Shown here in pieces: positions 1-6,491 of a stretch of 10,495 nucleotides of DNA (within the stretch, counting starts at the first letter, position 1; the number at the start of each line of letters is the position of its first letter). The DNA is from Pseudomonadota bacterium (lineage in GTDB: Bacteria; Pseudomonadota; Alphaproteobacteria; Rhizobiales; Rhizobiaceae). The notes beneath the pieces were generated by a model. The model searched no databases. It was not told the origin of the DNA and saw only the letters and a program-made list of their open reading frames with translations. A program made the translations under genes and the position numbers. The DNA lies in assembly GCA_023387715.1 (NCBI GenBank), contig JAEWHQ010000004.1, positions 1-10,495 of the forward strand, read 5' to 3'.

Positions 1-456
1 GCTCTGGTGGCAGCACTCGGGCCTTCACTGGCAACGGTTATTGTTGCACTCTCAATTGTTTACGCCCCGCGTTTAGCGCGTGTTGTGCGCGCCTCCACCC
101 TGGTGATCCGCGAACTTCCCTATGTGGAAGCCGCTGTTTCGATGGGCGTTTCCACCCACAACATTATGATACGCCATGTTTTGCGCAATCTTTTATCGCC
201 GATTTTGGTGCAAGGCACATTTCTGTTTGCCAGTGCCATGCTGGCCGAAGCAGGGCTTTCTTTCCTCGGCCTTGGTGTCAGCCCTGAAATTCCAACATGG
301 GGCACGATGATTTCATCCGGCCGCCAATATGTCGGCCAAGCCGACTGGATGACTCTTTTCCCCGGCATCGCCATTATCTTGTCTGTGCTTTCGCTCCAAA
401 TGGTTGGCGACGGCTTCCGCGACCTTCTTGACCCCCGCCTTAAAAAGGACCTGTAA
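1..456 (+). CDS. Dipeptide/oligopeptide ABC transporter permease (DppC-like), C-terminal part
   Basis: This is the 3' end of an inner-membrane permease. The frame is open from the first base, so the start lies outside the window; 151 residues remain. The binding-protein-dependent permease signature (EAA loop) is visible at fragment residues 43-62 (EAAVSMGVSTHNIMIRHVLR), which contacts the ATPase subunits. It is followed by hydrophobic segments and the typical ending around GLSFLGLGV, PTWG and a DGFRDLLDPR-like tail, which places it in the DppC/OppC/NikC group. One oddity: the usual HxLPN of the loop reads HVLRN, with Arg for Pro. It would form the channel with a second permease, expected immediately upstream. 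The amidohydrolase begins 4 bp after its stop, so the two are almost certainly co-transcribed. Its likely ATPase is encoded 4 kb downstream in a separate transcription unit. Peptide-type family membership is secure; the cargo is not known. Confidence 0.93.
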   Translation, partial: ALVAALGPSLATVIVALSIVYAPRLARVVRASTLVIRELPYVEAAVSMGVSTHNIMIRHVLRNLLSPILVQGTFLFASAMLAEAGLSFLGLGVSPEIPTWGTMISSGRQYVGQADWMTLFPGIAIILSVLSLQMVGDGFRDLLDPRLKKDL

Positions 457-460
457 TCAC

Positions 461-1672
461 ATGTGCGCGCAAACTCAAAAAAACGGCGCTTTGCTTATCA
501 CCAATGTTAAACCGGTGGCTTTTGGCCAGCATTCCCATCAAGGCGCAATTGACATTCTGATCGGCGAAGACGGTAAGCTTGCCAAAGTGGGCAAAGATCT
601 GCCTCGCGCTGACATTACCAATATCGTCGAGGGCAACGGCTCGTTTATTTCACCGGGCTGGGGTGATCTGCATGCGCATGTCTGGCATGGCGGCACCGAT
701 ATTTCCGTGCGCCCTAATCTGTGCGGTGTCCAGCGCGGTGTCACCACCATTGTTGATGCCGGTTCTGCCGGTGAAGCCAATTTTCATGGCTTCCGCGAAT
801 ATATTATCGAACAATCGCGCGAACGCATTAAAGCATTTTTGAACTTAGGTTCAATTGGCCTTGTGGCTTGCAACCGTGTCAGCGAATTAAGCGATATCCG
901 CTCGGTCGATATTGACCGTATCGTTGCCTGCTATCATGAAAACCGCGACCATATTGTCGGGCTTAAAGTGCGTGCCAGCCATGTGATTACCGGTTCATGG
1001 GGTGTTACACCGGTTAAACTGGGCAAGAAAATCGCCAAAATTCTGAAAATCCCGATGATGGTGCATGTTGGCGAGCCACCGGCACTTTATGACGAAGTGC
1101 TGGAAATTTTAGGCCCGGGTGACATCATCACCCATTGCTTCAACGGCAAAGTCGGCAGTTCCATCATTGAAGATGAAGACCTGTTTGAACTGGCAGAGCG
1201 CTGCGCCGGTGAAGGTATCCGCCTTGATATCGGCCATGGCGGTGCATCCTTCTCCTTCCGCGTAGCAGAAGTGGCGATTGAACGCGGCCTGCTGCCGTTT
1301 TCAATCTCTACCGATGTGCATTTACGCAGCATCAACCAGTCAGTCTGGGATTTAAGCACCACTATGTCGAAATTGTTAAGCGTTGGCATGCCATTTGATA
1401 AGGTCGTGGAAGCCGTTACCCATGCCCCTGCCGAGGTTATCCGTTTATCCATGGATAATTTGCTCGAAGCGGGTGCACGCAGTGAGTTTACGATTTTTGA
1501 TCTCAATGACTCTGATCTGCAAGTGGTGGATTCCCTTGGTGCACGCGCAGCGCTTACCAAATTGTTCGAACCACGCATGACAGTGCTTGGCACCGATATT
1601 TTTGAGGCAGGCCGTTATCAGCCTGACATGGTCGAATGTGTCGATCACAGCCACGGTTTCAGCTACCGTTAA
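461..1672 (+). CDS. Amidohydrolase/deacetylase family metallohydrolase (COG3964, EF_0837/AHA_3915-like)
   Basis: This 403-residue cytoplasmic enzyme belongs to the amidohydrolase superfamily. A full binuclear metal site can be read: H71 and H73 (HAHVWHGG), K169 (GLKVRAS, expected to be carboxylated), H202 (MVHVGEPP), H225 (ITHCFNGK) and D285 (STDVH). The C-terminal strands match the small beta-sandwich of the family. Relatives are often labelled dihydroorotase, which is misleading. From memory, characterised COG3964 members from Agrobacterium and Ochrobactrum hydrolyse acetyl-(R)-mandelate-type esters and are thought to act on an unknown acylated metabolite. ATG 461 is chosen because it follows the permease stop by 4 bp and has AAGGA at 445-449; the frame is open further upstream but only inside the permease. 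Neighbours suggest it deacylates or hydrolyses the imported compound before the PLP enzyme acts. Superfamily and metal site are sure; the substrate is inferred only as N-acyl or ester-like. Confidence 0.93.
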   Translation: MCAQTQKNGALLITNVKPVAFGQHSHQGAIDILIGEDGKLAKVGKDLPRADITNIVEGNGSFISPGWGDLHAHVWHGGTDISVRPNLCGVQRGVTTIVDAGSAGEANFHGFREYIIEQSRERIKAFLNLGSIGLVACNRVSELSDIRSVDIDRIVACYHENRDHIVGLKVRASHVITGSWGVTPVKLGKKIAKILKIPMMVHVGEPPALYDEVLEILGPGDIITHCFNGKVGSSIIEDEDLFELAERCAGEGIRLDIGHGGASFSFRVAEVAIERGLLPFSISTDVHLRSINQSVWDLSTTMSKLLSVGMPFDKVVEAVTHAPAEVIRLSMDNLLEAGARSEFTIFDLNDSDLQVVDSLGARAALTKLFEPRMTVLGTDIFEAGRYQPDMVECVDHSHGFSYR

Positions 1673-1684
1673 AAATTTTGCATG

Positions 1685-1710
1685 AGGTGCGGCTACCCGC
1701 AGCCGCACCT
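1685..1710. terminator. Perfect 10-bp hairpin between amidohydrolase and ridA genes
   Basis: AGGTGCGGCT (1685-1694) and AGCCGCACCT (1701-1710) are perfect complements around a 6-base loop. The stem is GC-rich and stable. On the plus strand it is followed by TTTAAAAAC, a poor U-tract. On the minus strand an AAAATTTTT run follows after about 5 bases. It could be a weak terminator or attenuator that lowers ridA expression, an mRNA-stabilising 3' end for the upstream transcript, or a block to antisense transcripts arriving from iclR. The structure is certain; its function is inferred. Confidence 0.5.
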
Positions 1711-1765
1711 TTAAAAACAACAGTTTACAATGAAGACAAGTGACTGCTTGCTTCCCAAACAGTTC

Positions 1766-1770
1766 AGGGG
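1766..1770 (+). promoter_or_regulatory. Ribosome binding site that sets a GTG start for the RidA gene
   Basis: AGGGG lies 5 bases before GTG 1776 but 17 bases before the next in-frame ATG (1788). This favours GTG 1776 as the initiation codon and a protein beginning MSNHMKPIG. An in-frame GTG further upstream (1740) has no comparable site. Confidence 0.6.
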
Positions 1771-1775
1771 CAGAT

Positions 1776-2276
1776 GTGTCGAACCATATGAAGCCAATCG
1801 GTAACAATAATGCAGCAAGCCCCTATGACCGGCTCGCAGCATTAGGCATTCAATTGCCGGATGCACCGCCACCCATTGCCAATTTTGTCACTCATGTGCT
1901 GGAAGGCAATATTCTTTATCTTTCCGGTCAGGGCCCGCGCGAGGCAGACGGCACACTTCACACCGGCAAAGTCGGCATCGATCAGGATGTGGATGCGGCT
2001 TACAATCATGCCCGTCTTACCGGCATAAATTTGCTTGCCGTGATGCATCATGCGCTGGGCGACCTCACCCGCATCAAGCGGGTGGTAAAGCTTTTCGGCA
2101 TGGTCAATGCCGAGCCGCATTTTGAAGATCATCCGCGCGTTATCAATGGCTGCTCTGACCTTTTCATTGATGTGTTTGGTGATCGCGGCCAGCATGCACG
2201 TTCCGCCGTCGGCTTCGGCTCTCTTCCGGGTAATATTACCGTCGAGATCGAAGCCATCGTGGCACTGCACGATTGA
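1776..2276 (+). CDS. RidA/YjgF/YER057c/UK114-family protein
   Basis: This 166-residue protein is of the RidA superfamily, small trimeric cytosolic proteins; archetypal RidA hydrolyses reactive enamine/imine intermediates released by PLP enzymes to keto acids and ammonia. The diagnostic C-terminal block is present: R142 (QHARSAVGF), then GSLPGNITVEIEAIVAL at 148-164. That arginine corresponds to the substrate-carboxylate-binding Arg of E. coli RidA. At 166 residues it is longer than RidA (about 128) and fits the YjgF_like_1 subgroup, often found in catabolic operons. The GTG start is chosen from AGGGG at 1766-1770. It lies 103 bp after the amidohydrolase gene, behind a hairpin, and converges on iclR 12 bp away. 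In this cluster it plausibly clears the aminoacrylate-like product of the SelA-like enzyme. Family assignment is firm; whether it has deaminase activity is inferred from the retained arginine. Confidence 0.92.
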   Translation: MSNHMKPIGNNNAASPYDRLAALGIQLPDAPPPIANFVTHVLEGNILYLSGQGPREADGTLHTGKVGIDQDVDAAYNHARLTGINLLAVMHHALGDLTRIKRVVKLFGMVNAEPHFEDHPRVINGCSDLFIDVFGDRGQHARSAVGFGSLPGNITVEIEAIVALHD

Positions 2277-2288
2277 GAGGCTGAACGA

Positions 2289-3125
2289 TTAATGCTTACG
2301 CCAGCCCATCACCGTTTCAATCTTTTCAGCCGAGCGCTGAACGCTGCCGGTATAAAGCTCGGTATTATCCATCAGCTTTTGCTCGGGCAGCACGATCGAA
2401 ATCGTGGCAACGCAAGCTCCCTGCTCATCACAAACAGGAGCTGCGATACAGGCAACGGCATAATCGGATTCACCCGCCTGCACCGACAAACGCTGGCTGA
2501 AAGCACGCACCGCCCCCTCGGACAAAATTTTAGGGTCTGTATCTGCTCTGCCGGTTGGCGACGGGGACGCGCAACGCTTGAAAATTTCCAGGCGCTCATG
2601 GTCGCTCATATGACCGACAAGCAAACGCCCCGATGCTGTCCAGTTAAGCGGAACACGGGTTCCCACCCGCGACGTCACCTGAAAATGACCCGGCCCATCG
2701 GCCATCGCCAGCACCTGCATATGATCGCCGTCCAGCCCGCAAAGCTGAATAGTTTCGCCGATATCACGGCAAAGGTCGTGCATTTCACTGGTCGCGACAC
2801 TCAAAAAGTCAAGCGAGCGTGCATAAGCCAGACCATAATGATAAAGCCTGTCACCCAGCCACAACAGCCCTTCGCTGTTGCGCGACAACAGTTTTTTTTC
2901 CACCATATCATCAACAATAACGTAAACCGTGGACAAAGGTGCGCCAATGGCTTTGGCAATCATATAAGCGCCGCTTGGGCTGCCATGTTCATAGAGAAAA
3001 TCCAGCACCTGCAACACGCGGTCAATCCCGCTGACACGGGAGCGGCGTGATGGTTCTTTTTTCTCAACCGCAGTTTTATTCTCCGGAGCCGCTTTGGTCA
3101 CTGATGCTGACATTTTGGTGTTCAT
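2289..3125 (-). CDS. IclR-family transcriptional regulator
   Basis: A 278-residue DNA-binding regulator. After a charged, probably disordered, Lys/Arg/Glu-rich N-terminal stretch (1-30), a winged helix-turn-helix covers about 32-88, including a recognition helix around LSTVYVIVDDMVEKKLL. The IclR effector-binding domain follows (about 100-275), with the typical VGTRVPLNWTASGRLLVGHMS block near 154-174 and conserved C-terminal strands (CIAAPV, GACVATISI). The start is supported by GGAG 8 bases upstream; a second ATG is four codons in. It is divergent from the SelA-like gene across 168 bp holding two strong inverted repeats, so it probably controls that operon and itself, with a pathway metabolite as effector. 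Whether it represses or activates cannot be read from sequence, since IclR proteins do either. It is convergent with ridA with no clear terminator between them. Confidence 0.95.
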   Translation of the reverse strand: MNTKMSASVTKAAPENKTAVEKKEPSRRSRVSGIDRVLQVLDFLYEHGSPSGAYMIAKAIGAPLSTVYVIVDDMVEKKLLSRNSEGLLWLGDRLYHYGLAYARSLDFLSVATSEMHDLCRDIGETIQLCGLDGDHMQVLAMADGPGHFQVTSRVGTRVPLNWTASGRLLVGHMSDHERLEIFKRCASPSPTGRADTDPKILSEGAVRAFSQRLSVQAGESDYAVACIAAPVCDEQGACVATISIVLPEQKLMDNTELYTGSVQRSAEKIETVMGWRKH

Positions 3126-3161
3126 TTTCTGGCTCCGTCAATCGTTCAAGCACATTCAGGC

Positions 3162-3191
3162 TTATCATTCGTTTTTTATCCCGAATGATAA
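3162..3191. promoter_or_regulatory. Inverted repeat IR1, candidate operator next to iclR
   Basis: TTATCATTCG (3162-3171) and CGAATGATAA (3182-3191) form a perfect 10+10 inverted repeat with a 10-base spacer, in the iclR/SelA-like intergenic region. Half-site spacing of two helical turns suits a dimeric or tetrameric regulator. On the minus strand the right arm contains TATCAT, a near-consensus -10, with TTGTGA 19 bases upstream (3210-3215). Binding here could therefore block iclR's own promoter. The repeat is seen directly; the promoter and the binding protein are inferred. Confidence 0.6.
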
Positions 3192-3244
3192 AAGCACTCA
3201 CACAGCATTTCACAATTATGAAGTCAATTCCAGTGCTAGGGAAT

Positions 3245-3266
3245 AAAGAAATTTCAAAATTTCTTT
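3245..3266. promoter_or_regulatory. Inverted repeat IR2, candidate IclR operator upstream of the SelA-like gene
   Basis: AAAGAAATTT (3245-3254) and AAATTTCTTT (3257-3266) are a perfect 10+10 palindrome around two bases. Its GAAAT/ATTTC character resembles known IclR-family operators (E. coli IclR sites have a GGAAAT-N-ATTTCC type core). It ends 17 bases before the GGAGG ribosome binding site of the SelA-like gene, where a bound protein would block transcription of the downstream operon or its clearance. It is AT-rich, so the match could be partly compositional. Confidence 0.55.
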
Positions 3267-3293
3267 TCCCCGCATTGATGACCGGAGGCTCCC

Positions 3294-4493
3294 ATGGCTG
3301 AAACAAATCTGCATCAAATATTAGGTTTGCGCAATATTATCAATGTCTCCGGCACGATGACAGGGCTTGGTGCTTCCATCGCCCTGCCGGAAGTAGCTCA
3401 AGCCATGGCGGAAATTTTACCGCAATTTGTCGAGATGAATGACCTGCAACGCAAAGCAGGCAAAGTCATTGCCCGTTTAACCGGCGCAGAAACAGGCTTT
3501 GTGACAGCGTCTTGTTCTGCCGGTATCAGCATGGCAGTCGCCGGTGCCATCACAGGCGATGATCTATCGGCTATTGAACTTCTGCCAGAAACGAAAACGG
3601 CAAAAAGAGAAATCATCGTGCAGATGGGGCATGTGGTAAGCTATGGCGCGCCCGTCGATCAGGCCATTCGTATCGCCGGTGGCAAGCCGGTGCTGATCGG
3701 GCAAGCAACGACATGTTATGATTTTCACTTAGAAGGCGCCATCAACGAAAACACCGCCGCCGCCATTTATGTTGTCTCTCATCATGTGGTTCATTACGGG
3801 CTACTGGAACTCAAACGCTTTGCTGAGATTTGCCACGCCCGCAATATTCCGGTGATTGTGGATGCTGCTTCCGAATATGACCTGAAAGGTTTTCTTGAAG
3901 CAGGTGCCGATCTGGTCATTTATTCCGGCCACAAATTTTTAAGCGGACCAACATCCGGCATTGTTGCTGGCAGCAAGCAATTGGTGCGCCACGCTTATTT
4001 GCAAAATTGCGGCATTGGTCGCGGCATGAAAGTTGGCAAGGAAAGTGTCTATGGCGTGATGGTCGCGCTTGAAGCATGGGAAAAGCGTGATCATGCAGCC
4101 GTGCGTGCCCGTGAAAAAGCTTTTCTTGATCTGTGGCAGGCAGTGCTGCAAGATTTTGCAGGCGTTGATCCGGTAATTGAAGCCGACCCGACCCACAATC
4201 CGCTTGATCGTCTGCGCGTCAATATCAATCCGCAAGAAACCCATATTACCGCATGGGATTTGGTCGATGCACTGGCACGCGGCACACCGCCAATCATTGC
4301 GCGTGATCATGAGGTTGAGCATCATTATTTTTATCTTGATCCATGCAATCTGCATGACGGACAAGAGACAATTGTCGCCAGACGTTTAAGTGAAGAATTG
4401 ACCAAAGCGCGTAGCTCTAATGAAATAATTGCAACCCCGCTCGCCGACCGAACCAAAAAACGCTTCGATAATTTACGTCGCTGGCCGGATTAA
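3294..4493 (+). CDS. SelA-like PLP-dependent enzyme (DgaE-like ammonia-lyase/transferase family)
   Basis: A 399-residue fold-type I PLP enzyme of the SelA-related family (COG1921). K214 ([14 protein letters not shown]) is the expected Schiff-base lysine. D190 ([12 protein letters not shown]) should bind the pyridine nitrogen, and the Ser/Ala/Gly segment at 71-88 ([14 protein letters not shown]) the cofactor phosphate. The family motif [10 protein letters not shown] is at 242-251. Relatives include D-glucosaminate-6-phosphate ammonia-lyase (DgaE) and proteins misnamed selenium transferase. True SelA is unlikely: there is no selB or selD nearby, the protein is short (SelA is about 460), and the context is catabolic. 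ATG 3294 is preceded by GGAGG at 5 bases. The transporter ATPase follows 55 bp later. A member of this family sitting with a COG3964 amidohydrolase is a recurring pairing. It probably performs an elimination on an amino compound that RidA then resolves. Reaction and substrate are inferred. Confidence 0.9.
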   Translation: MAETNLHQILGLRNIINVSGTMTGLGASIALPEVAQAMAEILPQFVEMNDLQRKAGKVIARLTGAETGFVTASCSAGISMAVAGAITGDDLSAIELLPETKTAKREIIVQMGHVVSYGAPVDQAIRIAGGKPVLIGQATTCYDFHLEGAINENTAAAIYVVSHHVVHYGLLELKRFAEICHARNIPVIVDAASEYDLKGFLEAGADLVIYSGHKFLSGPTSGIVAGSKQLVRHAYLQNCGIGRGMKVGKESVYGVMVALEAWEKRDHAAVRAREKAFLDLWQAVLQDFAGVDPVIEADPTHNPLDRLRVNINPQETHITAWDLVDALARGTPPIIARDHEVEHHYFYLDPCNLHDGQETIVARRLSEELTKARSSNEIIATPLADRTKKRFDNLRRWPD

Positions 4494-4548
4494 TCAGCCA
4501 TCGCTTTTTTCCGTTATTGCATAAATTTGAAACTTCAGGAGATCGATC

Positions 4549-6372
4549 ATGACAACAACAAAGGCTGTCTCTCCGGTATTGTCAGTTGAAAATCTGACCA
4601 CCAGCTTTTTGAGTGAAGGACAATGGAAATCCGTTGTCCGTGATATCTCCTTTACCGTTAATCCAGGCGAAACTGTTGCTGTTGTCGGAGAATCCGGTTC
4701 CGGTAAAAGTGTAACGTCCTTATCAGTCATGCAATTATTGCCGCGCGACACCAGCCGTATTGAAGGGCGCGTCCTTCTCAATGGCAAAGACTTGCTGCAA
4801 CTGCCGGAAGCACAAATGCGTGCAATACGCGGCAATGATATTGCGATGATTTTTCAAGAGCCTATGACATCGCTCAACCCGCTTTTCACTATTGGCGATC
4901 AGATATCGGAAGCACTTTTATGCCACCGCAATATGAGCCATGAGGAAGCAAAAGCCGAAACCATCCGGCTGCTTGACCGAGTACGTATTCCTTCTGCTGC
5001 CAGCCGTTTTGATGAATATCCGCATCGTTTTTCCGGCGGCATGCGTCAGCGTGTGATGATTGCAATGGCACTTGCCAGCCGCCCCAAACTGCTGATTGCC
5101 GATGAACCAACCACCGCATTGGATGTCACCATTCAAGGCCAAATTCTCGATCTCATCAAAACCTTGCAGGAAGAAGAAGGCACATCAGTATTGTTCATTA
5201 CCCATGATATGGGTGTTGTTGCCGAAATTGCTGACCGCACGGTGGTGATGTTCCGTGGTGAGGCAGTTGAGAGCGGTGACACCGCCGATATTTTCAATCA
5301 CTCCAAACATCCCTATACGCGCGCGTTGCTTTCAGCTGTGCCGATGCTCGGCTCCATGAAGCCTTATGACCGGCCTTTGCGTTTTCCCGATCTTGATCCC
5401 CAAACCGGTTTACCGGGGGAGCCTGTTGTCTCTGCCGATACAGTCGATCATCAGGCAGAACCGGTGCTTGAAGTTAAAAACCTAAGCAAACGCTTTGATA
5501 TTCATGCTGGTCTCATGGGGCGCTTGCAGGGACGCGTTCACGCTATTGAAGATGTCAGCTTCGCGCTACAACCAGGTGAAACCCTGTCATTGGTGGGTGA
5601 ATCGGGATGTGGAAAATCCACCACTGCGCGTGCTGTCATGCGGCTTATCCAGCCAGATGAAGGCGTCATAAGGCTGGATGGACAAGATATTTCGACCATG
5701 GATCAAAAGGAACTGCGCCAGATCCGCCATAAAATGCAGATGATTTTCCAAGATCCTTTTGCCAGTCTTAATCCGCGCATGCGTGTAGGAGCAACAATTG
5801 CCGAGTCTTATCTTGAGCATAAGATGGGAACAAAAGCGCAAGCAGAAAAAATCGTCGCCGACTTGTTGCTGCGTGTCGGACTGACACCGGACATGGCCAA
5901 GCGTTTTCCGCATGAGTTTTCGGGGGGGCAGCGCCAGCGCATTTGCATTGCACGTGCGCTGGCGATGGATCCAAAGGTTATTGTGGCCGATGAATCTGTC
6001 TCTGCACTTGATGTTTCCATCAAAGCACAAGTCATCAATCTGATGCTTGAACTGCAAGCCAATCTCAAACTTGCTTATCTTTTCATCAGCCATGACATGG
6101 CCGTGGTTGAACGCGTCAGCCACCGTGTCGCGGTGATGTATCTGGGTGAGATTGTTGAGATTGGCAAACGGGCAGAAATTTTCGAAAACCCGCAACATCC
6201 ATATACCAAAAAACTCTTATCTGCCGTGCCCATCCCTGATCCCGAACGCCGTCATTTACGCCGTATGATGCAGGTAGATGAATTGAAAAGTCCGGTGCGT
6301 TCACCAGACTATCAGCCCGCACCACGTCAATATCAGCAACTCTCTGAGCATCATTTTGTGCAGCTGAATTAA
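4549..6372 (+). CDS. Double-domain dipeptide/oligopeptide ABC transporter ATP-binding protein (DppD-DppF type fusion)
   Basis: A 607-residue protein with two complete nucleotide-binding domains. The first has Walker A GESGSGKS (47-54), Q-loop FQEP (102-105), signature FSGGMRQ (161-167), Walker B LLIADEP (181-187) and switch H219. The second has GESGCGKS (350-357), FQDP (400-403), FSGGQRQ (457-463), VIVADES (477-483) and H515. Each ends in the oligopeptide-transporter tail (HPYTRALLSAVP 254-265; HPYTKKLLSAVP 550-561). This is the GsiA/YejF-like architecture that energises a peptide-type importer from the cytoplasmic face. All catalytic motifs are intact in both halves. ATG 4549 has AGGAG at 4537-4541. 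It sits between the SelA-like and peptidase genes, while the permease is 4 kb upstream in another transcription unit. The pairing is inferred because no other transporter part is present in the window. Confidence 0.95.
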   Translation: MTTTKAVSPVLSVENLTTSFLSEGQWKSVVRDISFTVNPGETVAVVGESGSGKSVTSLSVMQLLPRDTSRIEGRVLLNGKDLLQLPEAQMRAIRGNDIAMIFQEPMTSLNPLFTIGDQISEALLCHRNMSHEEAKAETIRLLDRVRIPSAASRFDEYPHRFSGGMRQRVMIAMALASRPKLLIADEPTTALDVTIQGQILDLIKTLQEEEGTSVLFITHDMGVVAEIADRTVVMFRGEAVESGDTADIFNHSKHPYTRALLSAVPMLGSMKPYDRPLRFPDLDPQTGLPGEPVVSADTVDHQAEPVLEVKNLSKRFDIHAGLMGRLQGRVHAIEDVSFALQPGETLSLVGESGCGKSTTARAVMRLIQPDEGVIRLDGQDISTMDQKELRQIRHKMQMIFQDPFASLNPRMRVGATIAESYLEHKMGTKAQAEKIVADLLLRVGLTPDMAKRFPHEFSGGQRQRICIARALAMDPKVIVADESVSALDVSIKAQVINLMLELQANLKLAYLFISHDMAVVERVSHRVAVMYLGEIVEIGKRAEIFENPQHPYTKKLLSAVPIPDPERRHLRRMMQVDELKSPVRSPDYQPAPRQYQQLSEHHFVQLN

Positions 6373-6479
6373 CTGCTGAGCATTCATAAAAATCAGTGGC
6401 TTACAGCGGATTATCGTAGCGAAAGGTTTTTCTCTGAGATAACATCGCCTCAAACAAACAATAAGATGATGATAAAACC

Positions 6480-6484
6480 GGAGG
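6480..6484 (+). promoter_or_regulatory. Ribosome binding site supporting a TTG start for the P1 peptidase
   Basis: GGAGG lies 7 bases upstream of TTG 6492, with no ATG or GTG at a suitable distance. It decides the start, and with it the presence of a twin-arginine signal. A second in-frame site, AAGGA at 6588-6592, lies 7 bases before ATG 6600 and could start a form without the signal. Confidence 0.75.
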
Positions 6485-6491
6485 AAAATCA

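Noticed and set aside
1730..1804. Small 24-codon open frame (MKTSDCLLPK...) overlapping the ridA start, as a possible leader peptide
   Set aside because: No ribosome binding site before its ATG and no run of regulatory codons; likely chance.
2256..2273. ATCGTG/CACGAT 6-bp hairpin at the end of ridA as a terminator
   Set aside because: Short stem inside coding sequence with no T-run on either side.
2292..3050. Long plus-strand open frame antisense to iclR
   Set aside because: It mirrors a well-supported IclR protein, is rich in His/Arg/Gln as shadow frames often are, shows no recognisable domain and has no good ribosome binding site.
3294..4493. Selenocysteine synthase (SelA) involved in selenoprotein synthesis
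   Set aside because: Sequence is SelA-related, but it is shorter than SelA, has a DgaE-like MKVGKE motif, sits in a catabolic operon and has no selB, selD or tRNA-Sec nearby.
4494..4548. Separate promoter for the ABC ATPase gene
   Set aside because: The 55-bp gap shows a ribosome binding site but no clear -35/-10 pair or hairpin; read-through from the SelA-like gene is simpler.
6373..6491. Regulatory RNA or internal promoter in the 119-bp gap before the peptidase
   Set aside because: Only weak possible pairings and no convincing promoter; nothing beyond the ribosome binding site can be supported.
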